Part shown: positions 8,603 through 17,986 of the stretch, in pieces
Numbering within the stretch: position 1 is the stretch's first letter
How the letters are laid out: each line of letters starts with the position of its first letter
Assembly (NCBI RefSeq): GCF_030409525.1
Contig: NZ_JAUFQB010000052.1
Span: 1 to 35,612 of the forward strand
DNA: 35,612 bases
Origin: Kaistella yonginensis
GTDB taxonomy: Bacteria > Bacteroidota > Bacteroidia > Flavobacteriales > Weeksellaceae
Reading direction: 5' to 3'
Notes under the pieces: generated by a model
The model's input: only the letters and a program-made list of their open reading frames with translations
The model's database searches: none
Told to the model about the DNA's origin: nothing
Program-made: the position numbers and the translations under genes

Positions 8603-9364
8603 TCAATTAATGAGCCATTTTAGTAAAATAAATAATAATGGTAATCCACTACAAGCCTCCACCCAAAAGGAAAAATAGGATTCTTTGTTTGTCTTTTCAG
8701 AAAAAAAGATGAAGATAAAAGTGACCGTTGACGTGAGAAAGAAAGCGAAGGAATATTCAAATTTTAAATTGTAAATCGCAGTAACCAAGCTTAGAAAGAC
8801 CAACGTGTAGGCAAAATATTTGGTGTTTTGAATTCCAATAAATCGGGGAAAAGTAATAAGGTCATCAGCGTTCATATCCCGAATATCAAAAGGCAAAACC
8901 AAGGCGGTAACAAAGAGCCAGCTGATCCAAAAAATAGCGGGATGAAAAACAGGCAGTATCAACCAGGAATTGATCAATGCCCACATTAAACCAACATAAA
9001 ATATTTTAAATAAAGGGATTTTGCGAACGAAATATTTCAAAAATTTACTATCGTATAAAAGTCCGAGCACTACAATAATCAACCATTTGATTAACCGATC
9101 GGTATTGTGGTTGTACAAGATTAAAGCTGTAACGACAACGCCAGAAATAAAATTAATGATTAAAACCTTATAAAATAATTTGCCGCTATTTTGGTGTTTG
9201 GTATACAGATAACCGCTAAAGTACGTAATGAAAATTAGCGCAATGGTCGGGGTTTTGATAATGTTCTGCTCTAACATAAAAAAAACAGCAAAAAAAGTTC
9301 CCATTAGAGAAACGAAAATTTGACTGTCTATAAGGTATTTTTTTAGTAAATTTAAGCTGTTCAT
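8603..9364 (-). CDS. UbiA-like prenyltransferase-family membrane protein
   Basis: A polytopic membrane protein of about 253 residues with seven to nine hydrophobic segments. The second aspartate-rich motif of UbiA enzymes is visible as LPFDIRDMNADDLITFPRFIG, placed before a membrane span as expected. The first Asp-rich motif (NDxxDxxxD) is not recognisable; the matching loop reads GLLYDSKFLKYF. It may therefore be a divergent or inactive member, and the substrate is unknown. The frame extends two codons further to a GTG; the ATG at 9364 is preferred. It is transcribed away from the alpha-2-macroglobulin gene and is probably co-transcribed with the Omp85-like gene behind it. Confidence 0.6.
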   Translation of the reverse strand: MNSLNLLKKYLIDSQIFVSLMGTFFAVFFMLEQNIIKTPTIALIFITYFSGYLYTKHQNSGKLFYKVLIINFISGVVVTALILYNHNTDRLIKWLIIVVLGLLYDSKFLKYFVRKIPLFKIFYVGLMWALINSWLILPVFHPAIFWISWLFVTALVLPFDIRDMNADDLITFPRFIGIQNTKYFAYTLVFLSLVTAIYNLKFEYSFAFFLTSTVTFIFIFFSEKTNKESYFSFWVEACSGLPLLFILLKWLIN

Positions 9365-9423
9365 AAACACCAGCCTTTTTGGTTTTTTTAAACCGGTAAG
9401 GTTATTAATTAGAAAACAAATCT

Positions 9424-12400
9424 ATGAAAAATAAAATTTTTGCTGTCATTATTCTGCTGTTTACTTTCAACGGTCTTTTTGCCCAGAAATATTACGATGA
9501 TCAATGGAAAAAAATTGCCGAAAACTATAAAATCGGCCAGTTTAAATCGAATCTCCCTTTAATTTTAGAAATTCAAAATCAAGCGATGAAAGAAGATAAT
9601 CCTACGCAACTTATTCGGGCGTTGAAAGCAGAGTTCAGTATTGTGAACCAAACTTATGATGATGCAAACAATGATGCTTCGAGTCAATTTTTTAAAAAGT
9701 TGAAAGGATTTGATGCCAAACTAAAAGGGGAACCAAAATTTTTGTATCAGGTTTTGTTAGGAGCGTTTTTTACCGATTATTACAACGAAAATCAATGGCA
9801 AATTAACCAAAGAACCAATATTGTCTCCCAAGGAGAAGATTTTGCACAAATTGAAACCTGGTCAAAATTGGATTTTAAAAACTTTCTGAAGCAACATTTT
9901 GCCTCACTAGAAACGAAAAAATCTGAACTGAAAAACATTCAGTTGTCGACCTACAAATCGATTTTTGAACAAACTCAAGATTTAGAGTATTTCCCAACTT
10001 TGTTTGATTGGAATGCGATGAACGAAATCGCGTTTTTGAAAGATTCACAATTGTTCACTCCAGATGAATTGAAAGTAAATCAAGCAAAAATTTTACAATT
10101 ATTTGCAGAATTAATTCAGAAAAATGAGGAGAATTCCAAACTCTATTTTAAACACCAAAAACTGAATCACGAATGTACGTTCAGTAATTGTAAAAATCGT
10201 TTTGAGCAATTAGAACAATTGGTGGAAGATGAAAGTGTAAAAGGCGACTACAAAGTACAAATTATAGCGGAGATTATGGATTTGCAGAGCGCAAAACAGA
10301 ATTATAAGCTGGCATTGATTTGGGGAAATGATGCCAAAGAAATGTTTCCAAAATCGAAATTCATCAATAATATTACCAATCGACTCAACACAATTTTGAA
10401 TCCGACTTTAGCGTTTCATTACGAAAAACATACGCAATCGAACACGCCAATTCATTTGGTTGCAGATGCAAAAAATGTGTCCAAATTTTCTTTAAATATT
10501 TATGAAGTTAAAGACGATCAACAAAGCTTCCTGAAATATGTCGCAAATCCTTATCAAAAAAACTATTTCGGAGCGGTAAAGAAATCTTTGGTAAGAAAGG
10601 AAAATTTTGAATTAAAAGATAAGGGAGATTATAAAAATCACAAAACTTCTCTTGAAATAGAACCGCTTCCATCGGGAATTTATTTGGCGGAATATGTCGT
10701 AGAAAAAGCCATTCAGGATAATTTTTATTTTATTGTCACTAATTCTCGTGTGATTTACAACAAGAAAAATGAAGATAAATCTTTTGCCAATCAATTGCAG
10801 ATCGTTGATCGGGAAAATGGCAAACACATTTCCAATGAAAATCTGAAAATTTATGAAATAATTCGCGAAAAAACAGTCGGTGCTTTTCCCACTAAAACTG
10901 ATCAATCGGGAATTTTTACTTTTCCCATTACAAAAGACAATGGATATTACCGAAACTATTTAATTCACCAACCTGCAACCAACGATTACAATCTGATGCA
11001 GGTTTATGAGCGAGATTATTATGGTGGAATTAAAACAGAGAAAGAACGAAATCTTGCCCAAATTTTCATCGATCGTGGAATTTATCGTCCTGGACAAATC
11101 ATTTATTTCAAGGTAATTAATACCAAAGTAGTGAAAGATAAAGAATCCGTTTCACCGGGGGTTTCACAGGAAATAACATTAGTTGATGCAAATGATGAAG
11201 AAATTTCTTCCCAAAAATTCACTACGAATGAATTCGGCTCTTACCACGGAAGTTTTACTTTACCCAATGGAAAACTCAATGGACAATTTTCCCTGGAAGT
11301 CGATTCTGATGATTTAGATGATGATGCGACCAAATATTTTCGGGTCGAAGAATACAAACGTCCGAAATTTGAAGTGACTTTTGAACCCATAAAATCGGAA
11401 TATAAATACGGCGAAACCATCGAAATGAAAGGAAAAGCGATGATGTTTTCTGGAGTCGCTTTGAGCAATGCAACTGTGAATTATGAGATCAAAAAACAAA
11501 ATATTCGATGGAGATATTTTTGGTGGTTTCCACGTGGAAACGACAACCAAAATTCGATTTTAGGCGAAGTAAAAACCAATGAAAAAGGAGAATTTACCAT
11601 TAAAATTGATTTGAAAAAAGATGAAACTTTAGAAGGAATTCAGATTGATAATTATCAAATAAATGCTTCTGTAACCGACATTAATGGAGAAACGCAATCG
11701 GCGAATGAAAATGTAAAAGTGGCTTCGGTTTCGCATTATATAAAAATGGATGAAATTAAAGATTCTTTCACTGATGAACCTTTAAAAGTAAAAGTGGAGA
11801 CTAAAAATTACAATGATCAAAATTTAAATAAATCCTATCAAGTAAAACTATCGAAATTGCAACCGAAAGAAAGGGTTTTCCGAAATAATTTCGAAAATCA
11901 AATTCAGGATTTACCGAACTTTTCTAAAGCAGAATTTGTTCAAAAATTTCCACACGATTATTTTAATAAAGAAGAAAAGGAATGGAAAACAGAAAAAGTT
12001 TTAATTGAAAAAATCCATCAACCAAAAGACAAAAATCAAAATTCCAATGATGATCATCTTAAATCTAACATCTTAGATCTTGGATCTTTAAATGCCGGAA
12101 ATTACAAACTTGAACTCTTTAACATCGAAGGAAAAGACACCATTAAAACTGAAAAAATCTTTGAAGTTTTCGATAAAAGATTCTTAACCGATTCTCAAAA
12201 ATCGTTCTTGAAAGTGATTCAGCTAAAAAGTGAATATCGACGAAACGAGAAAGCGAAAATTTTTGTGTATTCTTCAGTTCCAAACGCGCTTGTAAATGTC
12301 TATTTGCAAAATGGAAATGGCGAAACCCAAACTGAACAAAGGAAATTTAAAAACGGGGTTTTAGAATATGAAGTTGCTTTTCCAAAAGATGAAAGAATCG

Positions 12401-15273
12401 ATCAAATTAATCTTCAATTTCAGTTGGTTGCGTTTAATGATGTTCAAACCGAAAGTGTCAATTTAAAAATCGCCTCCGACAAAAAACCTTTGCGCATAGA
12501 AACCGTCACTTTCCGGGATAAATTACAACCCGGACAAAAAGAAAAATGGACGGTAAAAGTTTTGGGAGAAGACAAAGAGAAGATCAACGCTGAAGTTTTA
12601 GCGAATATGTACGATAAATCTTTGGATCAATTTGCAGCAAATTCTTTTTCTTTTAGAGAAATTTACCAACGATTTTTCATGATGATTTCTTATGGAATTA
12701 ATGAAAATTTGTCGCAGGAAAATTACAACAAAAGAGTTCCTTATTTAAAGCAGAAAAACATATCGATGCCTGCATTTAATTGGTTTGATGGTGGGCTTTA
12801 CGGTAACGTTATGTATGAATCTGCTCCAGTTCCGATGGCAAAAATGGAAGTCATGGAAGATGCTGTTGTTTCTGGAAAAGTTTCAGGAATGCAGATGAAA
12901 CGGGATACGATAAAAACTCAAGAAATTGAAGAAGTTAAAGTAGATTTAGACAAGATCGCAGTTCGGCAAAATCTCAATGAAACCGCATTTTTCTATCCAA
13001 ATCTTTTAACCGACAAAGATGGAATTGTCACTTTTGAATTTACTTCTCCAGAAGCATTAACGCAATGGAAATTGATGTTTTTGGCGCATACAAAAGATGC
13101 ACGTTCTGCAACTTTAGAAAAAACGGTGGTTACGCAAAAAGAATTTTCCGTAACGCCGAATTATCCGAGATTTTTACGAGAAGGAGATGAACTGAATATG
13201 CAATCGAAATTGTCGAGTTTGGTCGATAAACCTTTAAGCGGAACTGCGCAATTGCAGATTTTAGATGCTTTTACGAATGAAGATATTTCTTCTAAATTTA
13301 ATTTAAACGAAACACAAAAACAGTTTAATTTAAAAGAAAATGGAAATGGAGTCGTGAATTGGACTGTAAAAGTTCCGACCGATGTTTCTTCCATTATTAT
13401 TAAAGTAGTCGCAAAAGCGGGGGATTTCTCCGATGGAGAACAAAAAGCAATTGCTGTTTTACCGAACAGAATGTTGGTGACCGATGCAATCCCGATTTTC
13501 GTGAAAGAAGGTCAAACCAAAACATTTGTCCTCGAAAATTTAGCCAAAAATACTTCGACGACTGCAACCAATTTCTCAAATACTTTGGAATTAACGACCA
13601 ATCCGAATTGGGAAATTATGTTTGCTTTGCCAAGTTTGAAAAATGACACCACTAATTCTGCAGATGTCGTTTTCAATAAATGGTTTGCCGATGTTTTGGC
13701 AAGTGAAATTTTCAAAGCCAATCCGAAATTGAAACTGGTTTTTGAAGAATATCAATCAAAAGGTTTGTTGAAATCGAATTTAGAGAAAAACCAGGAACTG
13801 AAACAACTGCTTCTGGAAGAAACTCCCTGGATTTTGGAAAGTAAAAATGAGGAAGAACAAATGCAGAAATTAGCGAGATTGTTCGATGCGAATAATATGA
13901 AAAACTCGATCAATGATGATTGGAGCGAATTGCTAAAATTGCAAAATCCAGATGGCGGATTTTCTTGGTATCAAGGTTATCCGAGTTCGTATTATAACTC
14001 ATTGTATATTCTTAAAAATTTAGGAAAAATCAATGAATGGTTGAAAGGAAATGTCGCAGATTATCAATCTTCGGAACAGAAAGAAATGCTTAAGAAGCTT
14101 GTGGATTATGTAGATTCTGAAGTGCATAAATATTGGGATGTAAAAAAAGAATATGTATGGAACAATTATGTTTTAGATTATCTCGATACCCGAAATTATT
14201 GGGAAAAAGATTATCCTTTAAAAGGAAAAGGCGCAAAATTGAAAACTTTGGTTATTCAAAAAGCACCCCATGCGAAAATCACCGATTTTACGTTCTATGG
14301 ATTACATCGTGCAGCGTTACTTTTTGATAATTATCAAATGCCGGCTTTATCTAATAAATTAGTGACTTACCTCAAAGAAACTTCTACCGACACAGAAACC
14401 CAAGGCGTTTATTGGAAACAAAATCTGAACGATTGGGGTTGGTATTCGTCGAAAACCGTGAATCATGCTGGTGCATTGGAAGCCTTCAATAAACTCACGC
14501 CAAACGATACCAATTTTATTGAAGAAATGAAAATTTGGTTGGTTACGCAGAAAGAGGTGAATTCTTGGGGAAGTTCTCGCGGAACAGCAGAAGTAATTTT
14601 CACGATTTTAAACTCTGGGAAATCCTGGACTTCCGAAGAATCTGATAAAGCCACCGTAATATGGGGCGGAAAAAAATTAAATAATCCGGACACAAAAGCA
14701 ACAGGTTATGTGAAATCTACCATTAAATCAGAAAATTTAGCTAAAAATTTAGGAACAGTTACGATAACAAAACCCGGACCTGGAATTGTTCAAGGTAGAT
14801 TATTTTGGCAATATTATGAAGATCTGGATAAAATAAAATCTTCCGAATCCTATCTTTCCATCACCAAAGAATTGTACCGAAAAGTAAAAACCGTAAATGG
14901 CGAAGAATTGCAAAAAATTTCGGAAAATGCTCCTTTAAAAATTGGCGATAAAGTAACGGTGAGAATGATTTTAAATACTGACCGAAATATGGAATTCATT
15001 CATTTGAAAGACATGCGAGCGGCCGGATTTGAGCCACTAGATGTGATTTCTGGTTACGAATGGAAAAATAATTTGGGATATTATCAATCTACGAAAGATG
15101 CTTCTACCAACTTCTACATCGAATATATGCCGAAAGGAAAATACGTTTTCGAATACGATTATATTTGCAATGCCTCGGGAATTTTCAGCAACGGAATTAC
15201 CACATTGCAAAATTATTACGCACCACAAATGAATTCGCATACGACCGGAACGAAGGTGACCATTGTGGAATAA
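9424..15273 (+). CDS. Secreted alpha-2-macroglobulin family protein lacking the thioester motif
   Basis: A 1949-residue exported protein with signal peptide MKNKIFAVIILLFTFNGLFAQ. The first 430 residues are helical and of the kind seen before MG domains in Bacteroidota. An MG2 domain with IDRGIYRPGQIIYFKV lies near residue 550, followed by MG3 (YKYGETIEMKGKAMMFSG). The A2M core motif FFYPNLLTDKDGIVTFEFTS is near 1190, and the helical toroid with NPDGGFSWYQG near 1508. The region where E. coli YfhM and eukaryotic A2M carry the CxEQ thioester has LKNDTTNSADVVFNKW instead, so covalent trapping of proteases is not expected. A role in the periplasm or at the cell surface as protease inhibitor or scaffold is inferred. 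Terminated by a strong hairpin. Confidence 0.88.
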   Translation: MKNKIFAVIILLFTFNGLFAQKYYDDQWKKIAENYKIGQFKSNLPLILEIQNQAMKEDNPTQLIRALKAEFSIVNQTYDDANNDASSQFFKKLKGFDAKLKGEPKFLYQVLLGAFFTDYYNENQWQINQRTNIVSQGEDFAQIETWSKLDFKNFLKQHFASLETKKSELKNIQLSTYKSIFEQTQDLEYFPTLFDWNAMNEIAFLKDSQLFTPDELKVNQAKILQLFAELIQKNEENSKLYFKHQKLNHECTFSNCKNRFEQLEQLVEDESVKGDYKVQIIAEIMDLQSAKQNYKLALIWGNDAKEMFPKSKFINNITNRLNTILNPTLAFHYEKHTQSNTPIHLVADAKNVSKFSLNIYEVKDDQQSFLKYVANPYQKNYFGAVKKSLVRKENFELKDKGDYKNHKTSLEIEPLPSGIYLAEYVVEKAIQDNFYFIVTNSRVIYNKKNEDKSFANQLQIVDRENGKHISNENLKIYEIIREKTVGAFPTKTDQSGIFTFPITKDNGYYRNYLIHQPATNDYNLMQVYERDYYGGIKTEKERNLAQIFIDRGIYRPGQIIYFKVINTKVVKDKESVSPGVSQEITLVDANDEEISSQKFTTNEFGSYHGSFTLPNGKLNGQFSLEVDSDDLDDDATKYFRVEEYKRPKFEVTFEPIKSEYKYGETIEMKGKAMMFSGVALSNATVNYEIKKQNIRWRYFWWFPRGNDNQNSILGEVKTNEKGEFTIKIDLKKDETLEGIQIDNYQINASVTDINGETQSANENVKVASVSHYIKMDEIKDSFTDEPLKVKVETKNYNDQNLNKSYQVKLSKLQPKERVFRNNFENQIQDLPNFSKAEFVQKFPHDYFNKEEKEWKTEKVLIEKIHQPKDKNQNSNDDHLKSNILDLGSLNAGNYKLELFNIEGKDTIKTEKIFEVFDKRFLTDSQKSFLKVIQLKSEYRRNEKAKIFVYSSVPNALVNVYLQNGNGETQTEQRKFKNGVLEYEVAFPKDERIDQINLQFQLVAFNDVQTESVNLKIASDKKPLRIETVTFRDKLQPGQKEKWTVKVLGEDKEKINAEVLANMYDKSLDQFAANSFSFREIYQRFFMMISYGINENLSQENYNKRVPYLKQKNISMPAFNWFDGGLYGNVMYESAPVPMAKMEVMEDAVVSGKVSGMQMKRDTIKTQEIEEVKVDLDKIAVRQNLNETAFFYPNLLTDKDGIVTFEFTSPEALTQWKLMFLAHTKDARSATLEKTVVTQKEFSVTPNYPRFLREGDELNMQSKLSSLVDKPLSGTAQLQILDAFTNEDISSKFNLNETQKQFNLKENGNGVVNWTVKVPTDVSSIIIKVVAKAGDFSDGEQKAIAVLPNRMLVTDAIPIFVKEGQTKTFVLENLAKNTSTTATNFSNTLELTTNPNWEIMFALPSLKNDTTNSADVVFNKWFADVLASEIFKANPKLKLVFEEYQSKGLLKSNLEKNQELKQLLLEETPWILESKNEEEQMQKLARLFDANNMKNSINDDWSELLKLQNPDGGFSWYQGYPSSYYNSLYILKNLGKINEWLKGNVADYQSSEQKEMLKKLVDYVDSEVHKYWDVKKEYVWNNYVLDYLDTRNYWEKDYPLKGKGAKLKTLVIQKAPHAKITDFTFYGLHRAALLFDNYQMPALSNKLVTYLKETSTDTETQGVYWKQNLNDWGWYSSKTVNHAGALEAFNKLTPNDTNFIEEMKIWLVTQKEVNSWGSSRGTAEVIFTILNSGKSWTSEESDKATVIWGGKKLNNPDTKATGYVKSTIKSENLAKNLGTVTITKPGPGIVQGRLFWQYYEDLDKIKSSESYLSITKELYRKVKTVNGEELQKISENAPLKIGDKVTVRMILNTDRNMEFIHLKDMRAAGFEPLDVISGYEWKNNLGYYQSTKDASTNFYIEYMPKGKYVFEYDYICNASGIFSNGITTLQNYYAPQMNSHTTGTKVTIVE

Positions 15274-15293
15274 TTTATTTTATTTAATTAACG

Positions 15294-15327
15294 AATCCGC
15301 TTCATTCATTAAAAGCGGATTTTTTTT
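15294..15327 (+). terminator. Rho-independent terminator after the A2M-family gene
   Basis: A perfect 9-bp inverted repeat, AATCCGCTT/AAGCGGATT, with a 10-base loop is followed by a run of T residues. It begins 21 bases after the stop codon. Confidence 0.85.
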
Positions 15328-15384
15328 GGGCCCAAATGATCGCAGATAAGATGAAGCCAACGTAAATCGTCATTAAGGTCTCTT

Positions 15385-15400
15385 TTTGACAAATGTCAAA
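15385..15400. promoter_or_regulatory. Palindromic operator, Crp/Fnr-type, upstream of the efflux operon
   Basis: TTTGACAAATGTCAAA is a perfect inverted repeat apart from its two central bases. Written as TTGAC-N4-GTCAA it matches the half-site spacing of the Crp/Fnr superfamily (Fnr/NnrR/HcpR-like). It ends 51 bases before the TolC-type start codon. A weak -7 candidate, CACCTTTG at 15422-15429, would put the palindrome at or just above the -33 region, a position typical of activation. A Crp/Fnr-family gene follows the operon. Confidence 0.55.
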
Positions 15401-15451
15401 GGATACAGCCTTAATTATGCTCACCTTTGTACTCACAAACAAACAAAAAAT

Positions 15452-16861
15452 ATGAAAACCTATATCAATAATTTGGGCAAAATCATGCTCTTTTTTCCGC
15501 TGGTTTTTTCTGCCCAACAGGCACCTACTTTACAGGAGTTAATAAACAGTGCCTTGCAAATTGACGGAACATTAAACCAACAAATACTCGAAAATAAATA
15601 TACCCACTTAGACGATCAAAAGCTAAAGGATGTATTTCTGCCGAAAGTAGAAGTTTCTGGACAAGCGGGGTATTTGTATACTTCAGTTCATCTAAAATCT
15701 CCAGAAATTGGGATTCCGCCAATACCGAATATTTTTCCAGGTGCCATCATTCCCGAAGGTCAATTCAGTAATAATTTGAATATTTCAGGTATTTCTGCTT
15801 TAACCAAAGCCGAAGCAAGTGTTCTATTATATTCAGGTGGAAAGGTAAAATACCTGAAAGCGGCCAATCGTGAAAAAAATATTTCTGAAAATTTATTGAT
15901 GGAGAAAAGTCGGGATGAAATCATCACCGAAATTTCAAAAGCCTATGATCAAATAGCGCTGGTTCAAGAATCTAAGAATGTATTAAATGAGGCCAAAAAA
16001 CGATTGGATATCAACCGAAAAACCGCTGATAAAGCTTTAGGATATGGATTAATAACTCCGTATGACCGCAAAAAGATTGAGTTGGCGCAAGCGCTTTTAG
16101 ATTCTAAATTGGTGGAATATGAAGGCAGGCGAGAATTGTTGATTACTCAAATTTATTTATTAACAGGAGTTGATCGCAACCGGATTGAACTTATACAGCC
16201 CAAATTAGAAACAATTACCTACGAAGTTTTAGATCAAAGTATAGAAAATAGAGTAGAAATTCAGGCTTTAAATCATGGCCTTAAAGCCACAGATTACAAA
16301 ATCAAAGCAGAGGAACGATGGTGGATTCCAAAAGTTCAGGCACAAACTTCGCTAAGCTATTTTGGTTTATACAATAATAGCATCAGCACTTCCAAAGAGT
16401 TATTGCCCAACAGCGGTAAAAAATTAGATCTTAATCCATCCAACGTAAATGTCTTCCCTTTGTTTCAAGCCGGAGTTGGTTTTAAATGGGATATTTTTGA
16501 TGGTAATGAAGGAAAGCATTTGGTCGAAAGAGTAAAAATTGAAAAAGAGCTATTAGAAAATAAAAAACGCGACGCCTCGAAAAAATTAAATCTTAATTTA
16601 GCAAATAATCAAACCAATTATAAGATTGCTAATGCCCAGATTAAATTGAAACAAAAAGCCCGTGAAATTGCAAAACAGGGCTTAGAACAGGTTGAAAAAG
16701 AATTCCGGTACGGAACCAAAACTTCATCCAATTTAATTGACGCGGAAAATGATTATGAAAATACCGAACTGGACTATCAGACCGCTATATTTAATCAACG
16801 AAGAAGCGCCATCGAATTGATGAAATCTACCCAAAATTTGCAAATCGATAAACTTTACTAA
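15452..16861 (+). CDS. TolC-family outer-membrane efflux channel
   Basis: A 469-residue outer-membrane/periplasmic channel for a tripartite exporter. The signal peptide ends FFPLVFSAQ. Two OEP repeats (PF02321) are seen: the first around ALTKAEASVLLYSGGKVKYL and the long helix IITEISKAYDQIALVQESK, the second around GVGFKWDIFDGNEGKHLVER and FRYGTKTSSNLIDAENDYEN. These are the usual TolC motifs. The frame opens at 15386, but that start would lie inside the operator palindrome, and only the ATG at 15452 gives a signal peptide. The adaptor and permease genes follow. Confidence 0.9.
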   Translation: MKTYINNLGKIMLFFPLVFSAQQAPTLQELINSALQIDGTLNQQILENKYTHLDDQKLKDVFLPKVEVSGQAGYLYTSVHLKSPEIGIPPIPNIFPGAIIPEGQFSNNLNISGISALTKAEASVLLYSGGKVKYLKAANREKNISENLLMEKSRDEIITEISKAYDQIALVQESKNVLNEAKKRLDINRKTADKALGYGLITPYDRKKIELAQALLDSKLVEYEGRRELLITQIYLLTGVDRNRIELIQPKLETITYEVLDQSIENRVEIQALNHGLKATDYKIKAEERWWIPKVQAQTSLSYFGLYNNSISTSKELLPNSGKKLDLNPSNVNVFPLFQAGVGFKWDIFDGNEGKHLVERVKIEKELLENKKRDASKKLNLNLANNQTNYKIANAQIKLKQKAREIAKQGLEQVEKEFRYGTKTSSNLIDAENDYENTELDYQTAIFNQRRSAIELMKSTQNLQIDKLY

Positions 16862-16864
16862 AGA

Positions 16865-16922
16865 GACAATAGACAATAGACAATAGACTACAAGATAATA
16901 GACTACAAGATAATAGATAATA
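16865..16922. repeat. Short tandem repeats between channel and adaptor genes
   Basis: GACAATA occurs three times in a row (16865-16885), then GACTACAAGATAATA twice (16886-16915), then GATAATA (16916-16922). The array starts four bases after the channel gene stops. All units are variants of the same GA-ATA heptamer theme. Confidence 0.9.
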
Positions 16923-16973
16923 GACTTTAAGAGAATTGATAAAAAAAGAAATCGAATTTTCTTCGACATGATC

Positions 16974-16994
16974 ACAAACAACAAACAACAAACA
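16974..16994. repeat. Heptamer tandem repeat before the adaptor start codon
   Basis: Three exact copies of ACAAACA end six bases before the preferred ATG at 17001, in the place where a ribosome would bind. The run is free of stable pairing and could act as an A-rich translation enhancer. Confidence 0.85.
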
Positions 16995-17000
16995 ATAAAA

Positions 17001-17960
17001 ATGAAAAACACCATAATTACCTCTTTAGTTTTTGCAAGCTTACTCGCCCTTGGTGGGTGTCAGGATTCTAAACCCGAACGAGAAATCGTCGGAAAAACAA
17101 TGAAGGAAGTCATTTCGTTTTCCCCAAAATTAAGCGGCAGAATCCTCATCATTAATGTGGAAGAAGGTCAAAGCGTAAAAATAGGGGATACCCTCGCAAT
17201 TTTAGATGTTCCCGAAGTTTCTGCAAAAATTGCGCAGGCAAGAGGCGCAACGAATGCCGCTAGCGCGCAAGTGCTGTTGGCAAAAAATGGGGCTACAGCC
17301 GATCAGCTCCGGCAATTGAAGGCCAAACAAAAAGGCTTGCAGGAACAGTTTCAATATGCTCAGAAATCATTTGGCAGAGCTAAAAATATGTACCGAGACA
17401 GTTTGCTTTCACCACAAAATTATGACGAATATTTTGCAAAATACCAAGGTGCAAAAGCACAATTAGACGCCGTGAATGCCGAACTTCATGATGTTGAACT
17501 GGGAACACGATTTGAAAAAATAGAAATGGCACAAGGTCAGGAAAATCAGGCTAAGGGGGCTTTGCAAGAAGCCAACGTAGCCTACTCAGAAAAATACATC
17601 ATCGCAACCAATGATATGGAAATCGAAACCATCTCTTTAAATAAAGGCGAATTAGCAACTGCCGGTTATCCGCTATTTACCGGCTATATTCCAGATACGT
17701 CCTACTTCCGGTTTACCATTCCTGAATCTAAAATTGCAAAGTATCAAAAAGGAATGACCGTAAAAATGCTGGTTAATTATAATAAAAAAGAGTTTTCTGG
17801 CAAAATTGTGGCCATTAAACAATTGGCAAAATATGCAGATATCACCACTGCTTTTCCAGATTATGAACCCGAAGAAGCGATTTATGAAATCAAAGTAATT
17901 CCAGAAAATCGGCAAGCGACTAAAGATATTTTGGTGAATTCAAATGTGACTTTGAAATAA
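17001..17960 (+). CDS. HlyD/EmrA-type membrane-fusion lipoprotein (efflux adaptor)
   Basis: A 319-residue periplasmic adaptor that joins the inner-membrane pump to the TolC-type channel. The N-terminus is a lipoprotein signal with lipobox LALGGC (Cys18 from this start). The biotinyl-lipoyl domain is split by a coiled-coil hairpin: GRILIINVEEGQSVKIGDTL before it, IIATNDMEIETISLNKGELA after. The hairpin (about 70-190) is rich in Ala, Gln and Lys. A beta-barrel segment with KGMTVKMLVNYNKKEFSGKI follows. The open frame extends 11 codons upstream to 16968, but that extension covers the ACAAACA repeats and breaks the signal peptide, so 17001 is preferred. Confidence 0.88.
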   Translation: MKNTIITSLVFASLLALGGCQDSKPEREIVGKTMKEVISFSPKLSGRILIINVEEGQSVKIGDTLAILDVPEVSAKIAQARGATNAASAQVLLAKNGATADQLRQLKAKQKGLQEQFQYAQKSFGRAKNMYRDSLLSPQNYDEYFAKYQGAKAQLDAVNAELHDVELGTRFEKIEMAQGQENQAKGALQEANVAYSEKYIIATNDMEIETISLNKGELATAGYPLFTGYIPDTSYFRFTIPESKIAKYQKGMTVKMLVNYNKKEFSGKIVAIKQLAKYADITTAFPDYEPEEAIYEIKVIPENRQATKDILVNSNVTLK

Positions 17961-17986
17961 GTGCAACTTTAATGTAATCACCCAAA

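Noticed and set aside
15302..15517. Minus-strand ORF across the A2M terminator and efflux promoter
   Set aside because: It overlaps a terminator, an operator and the TolC signal-peptide region; the product is not protein-like.
16865..16994. CRISPR array
   Set aside because: The repeat units are 7 to 15 bases with no unique spacers and no cas genes nearby; these are simple tandem repeats.
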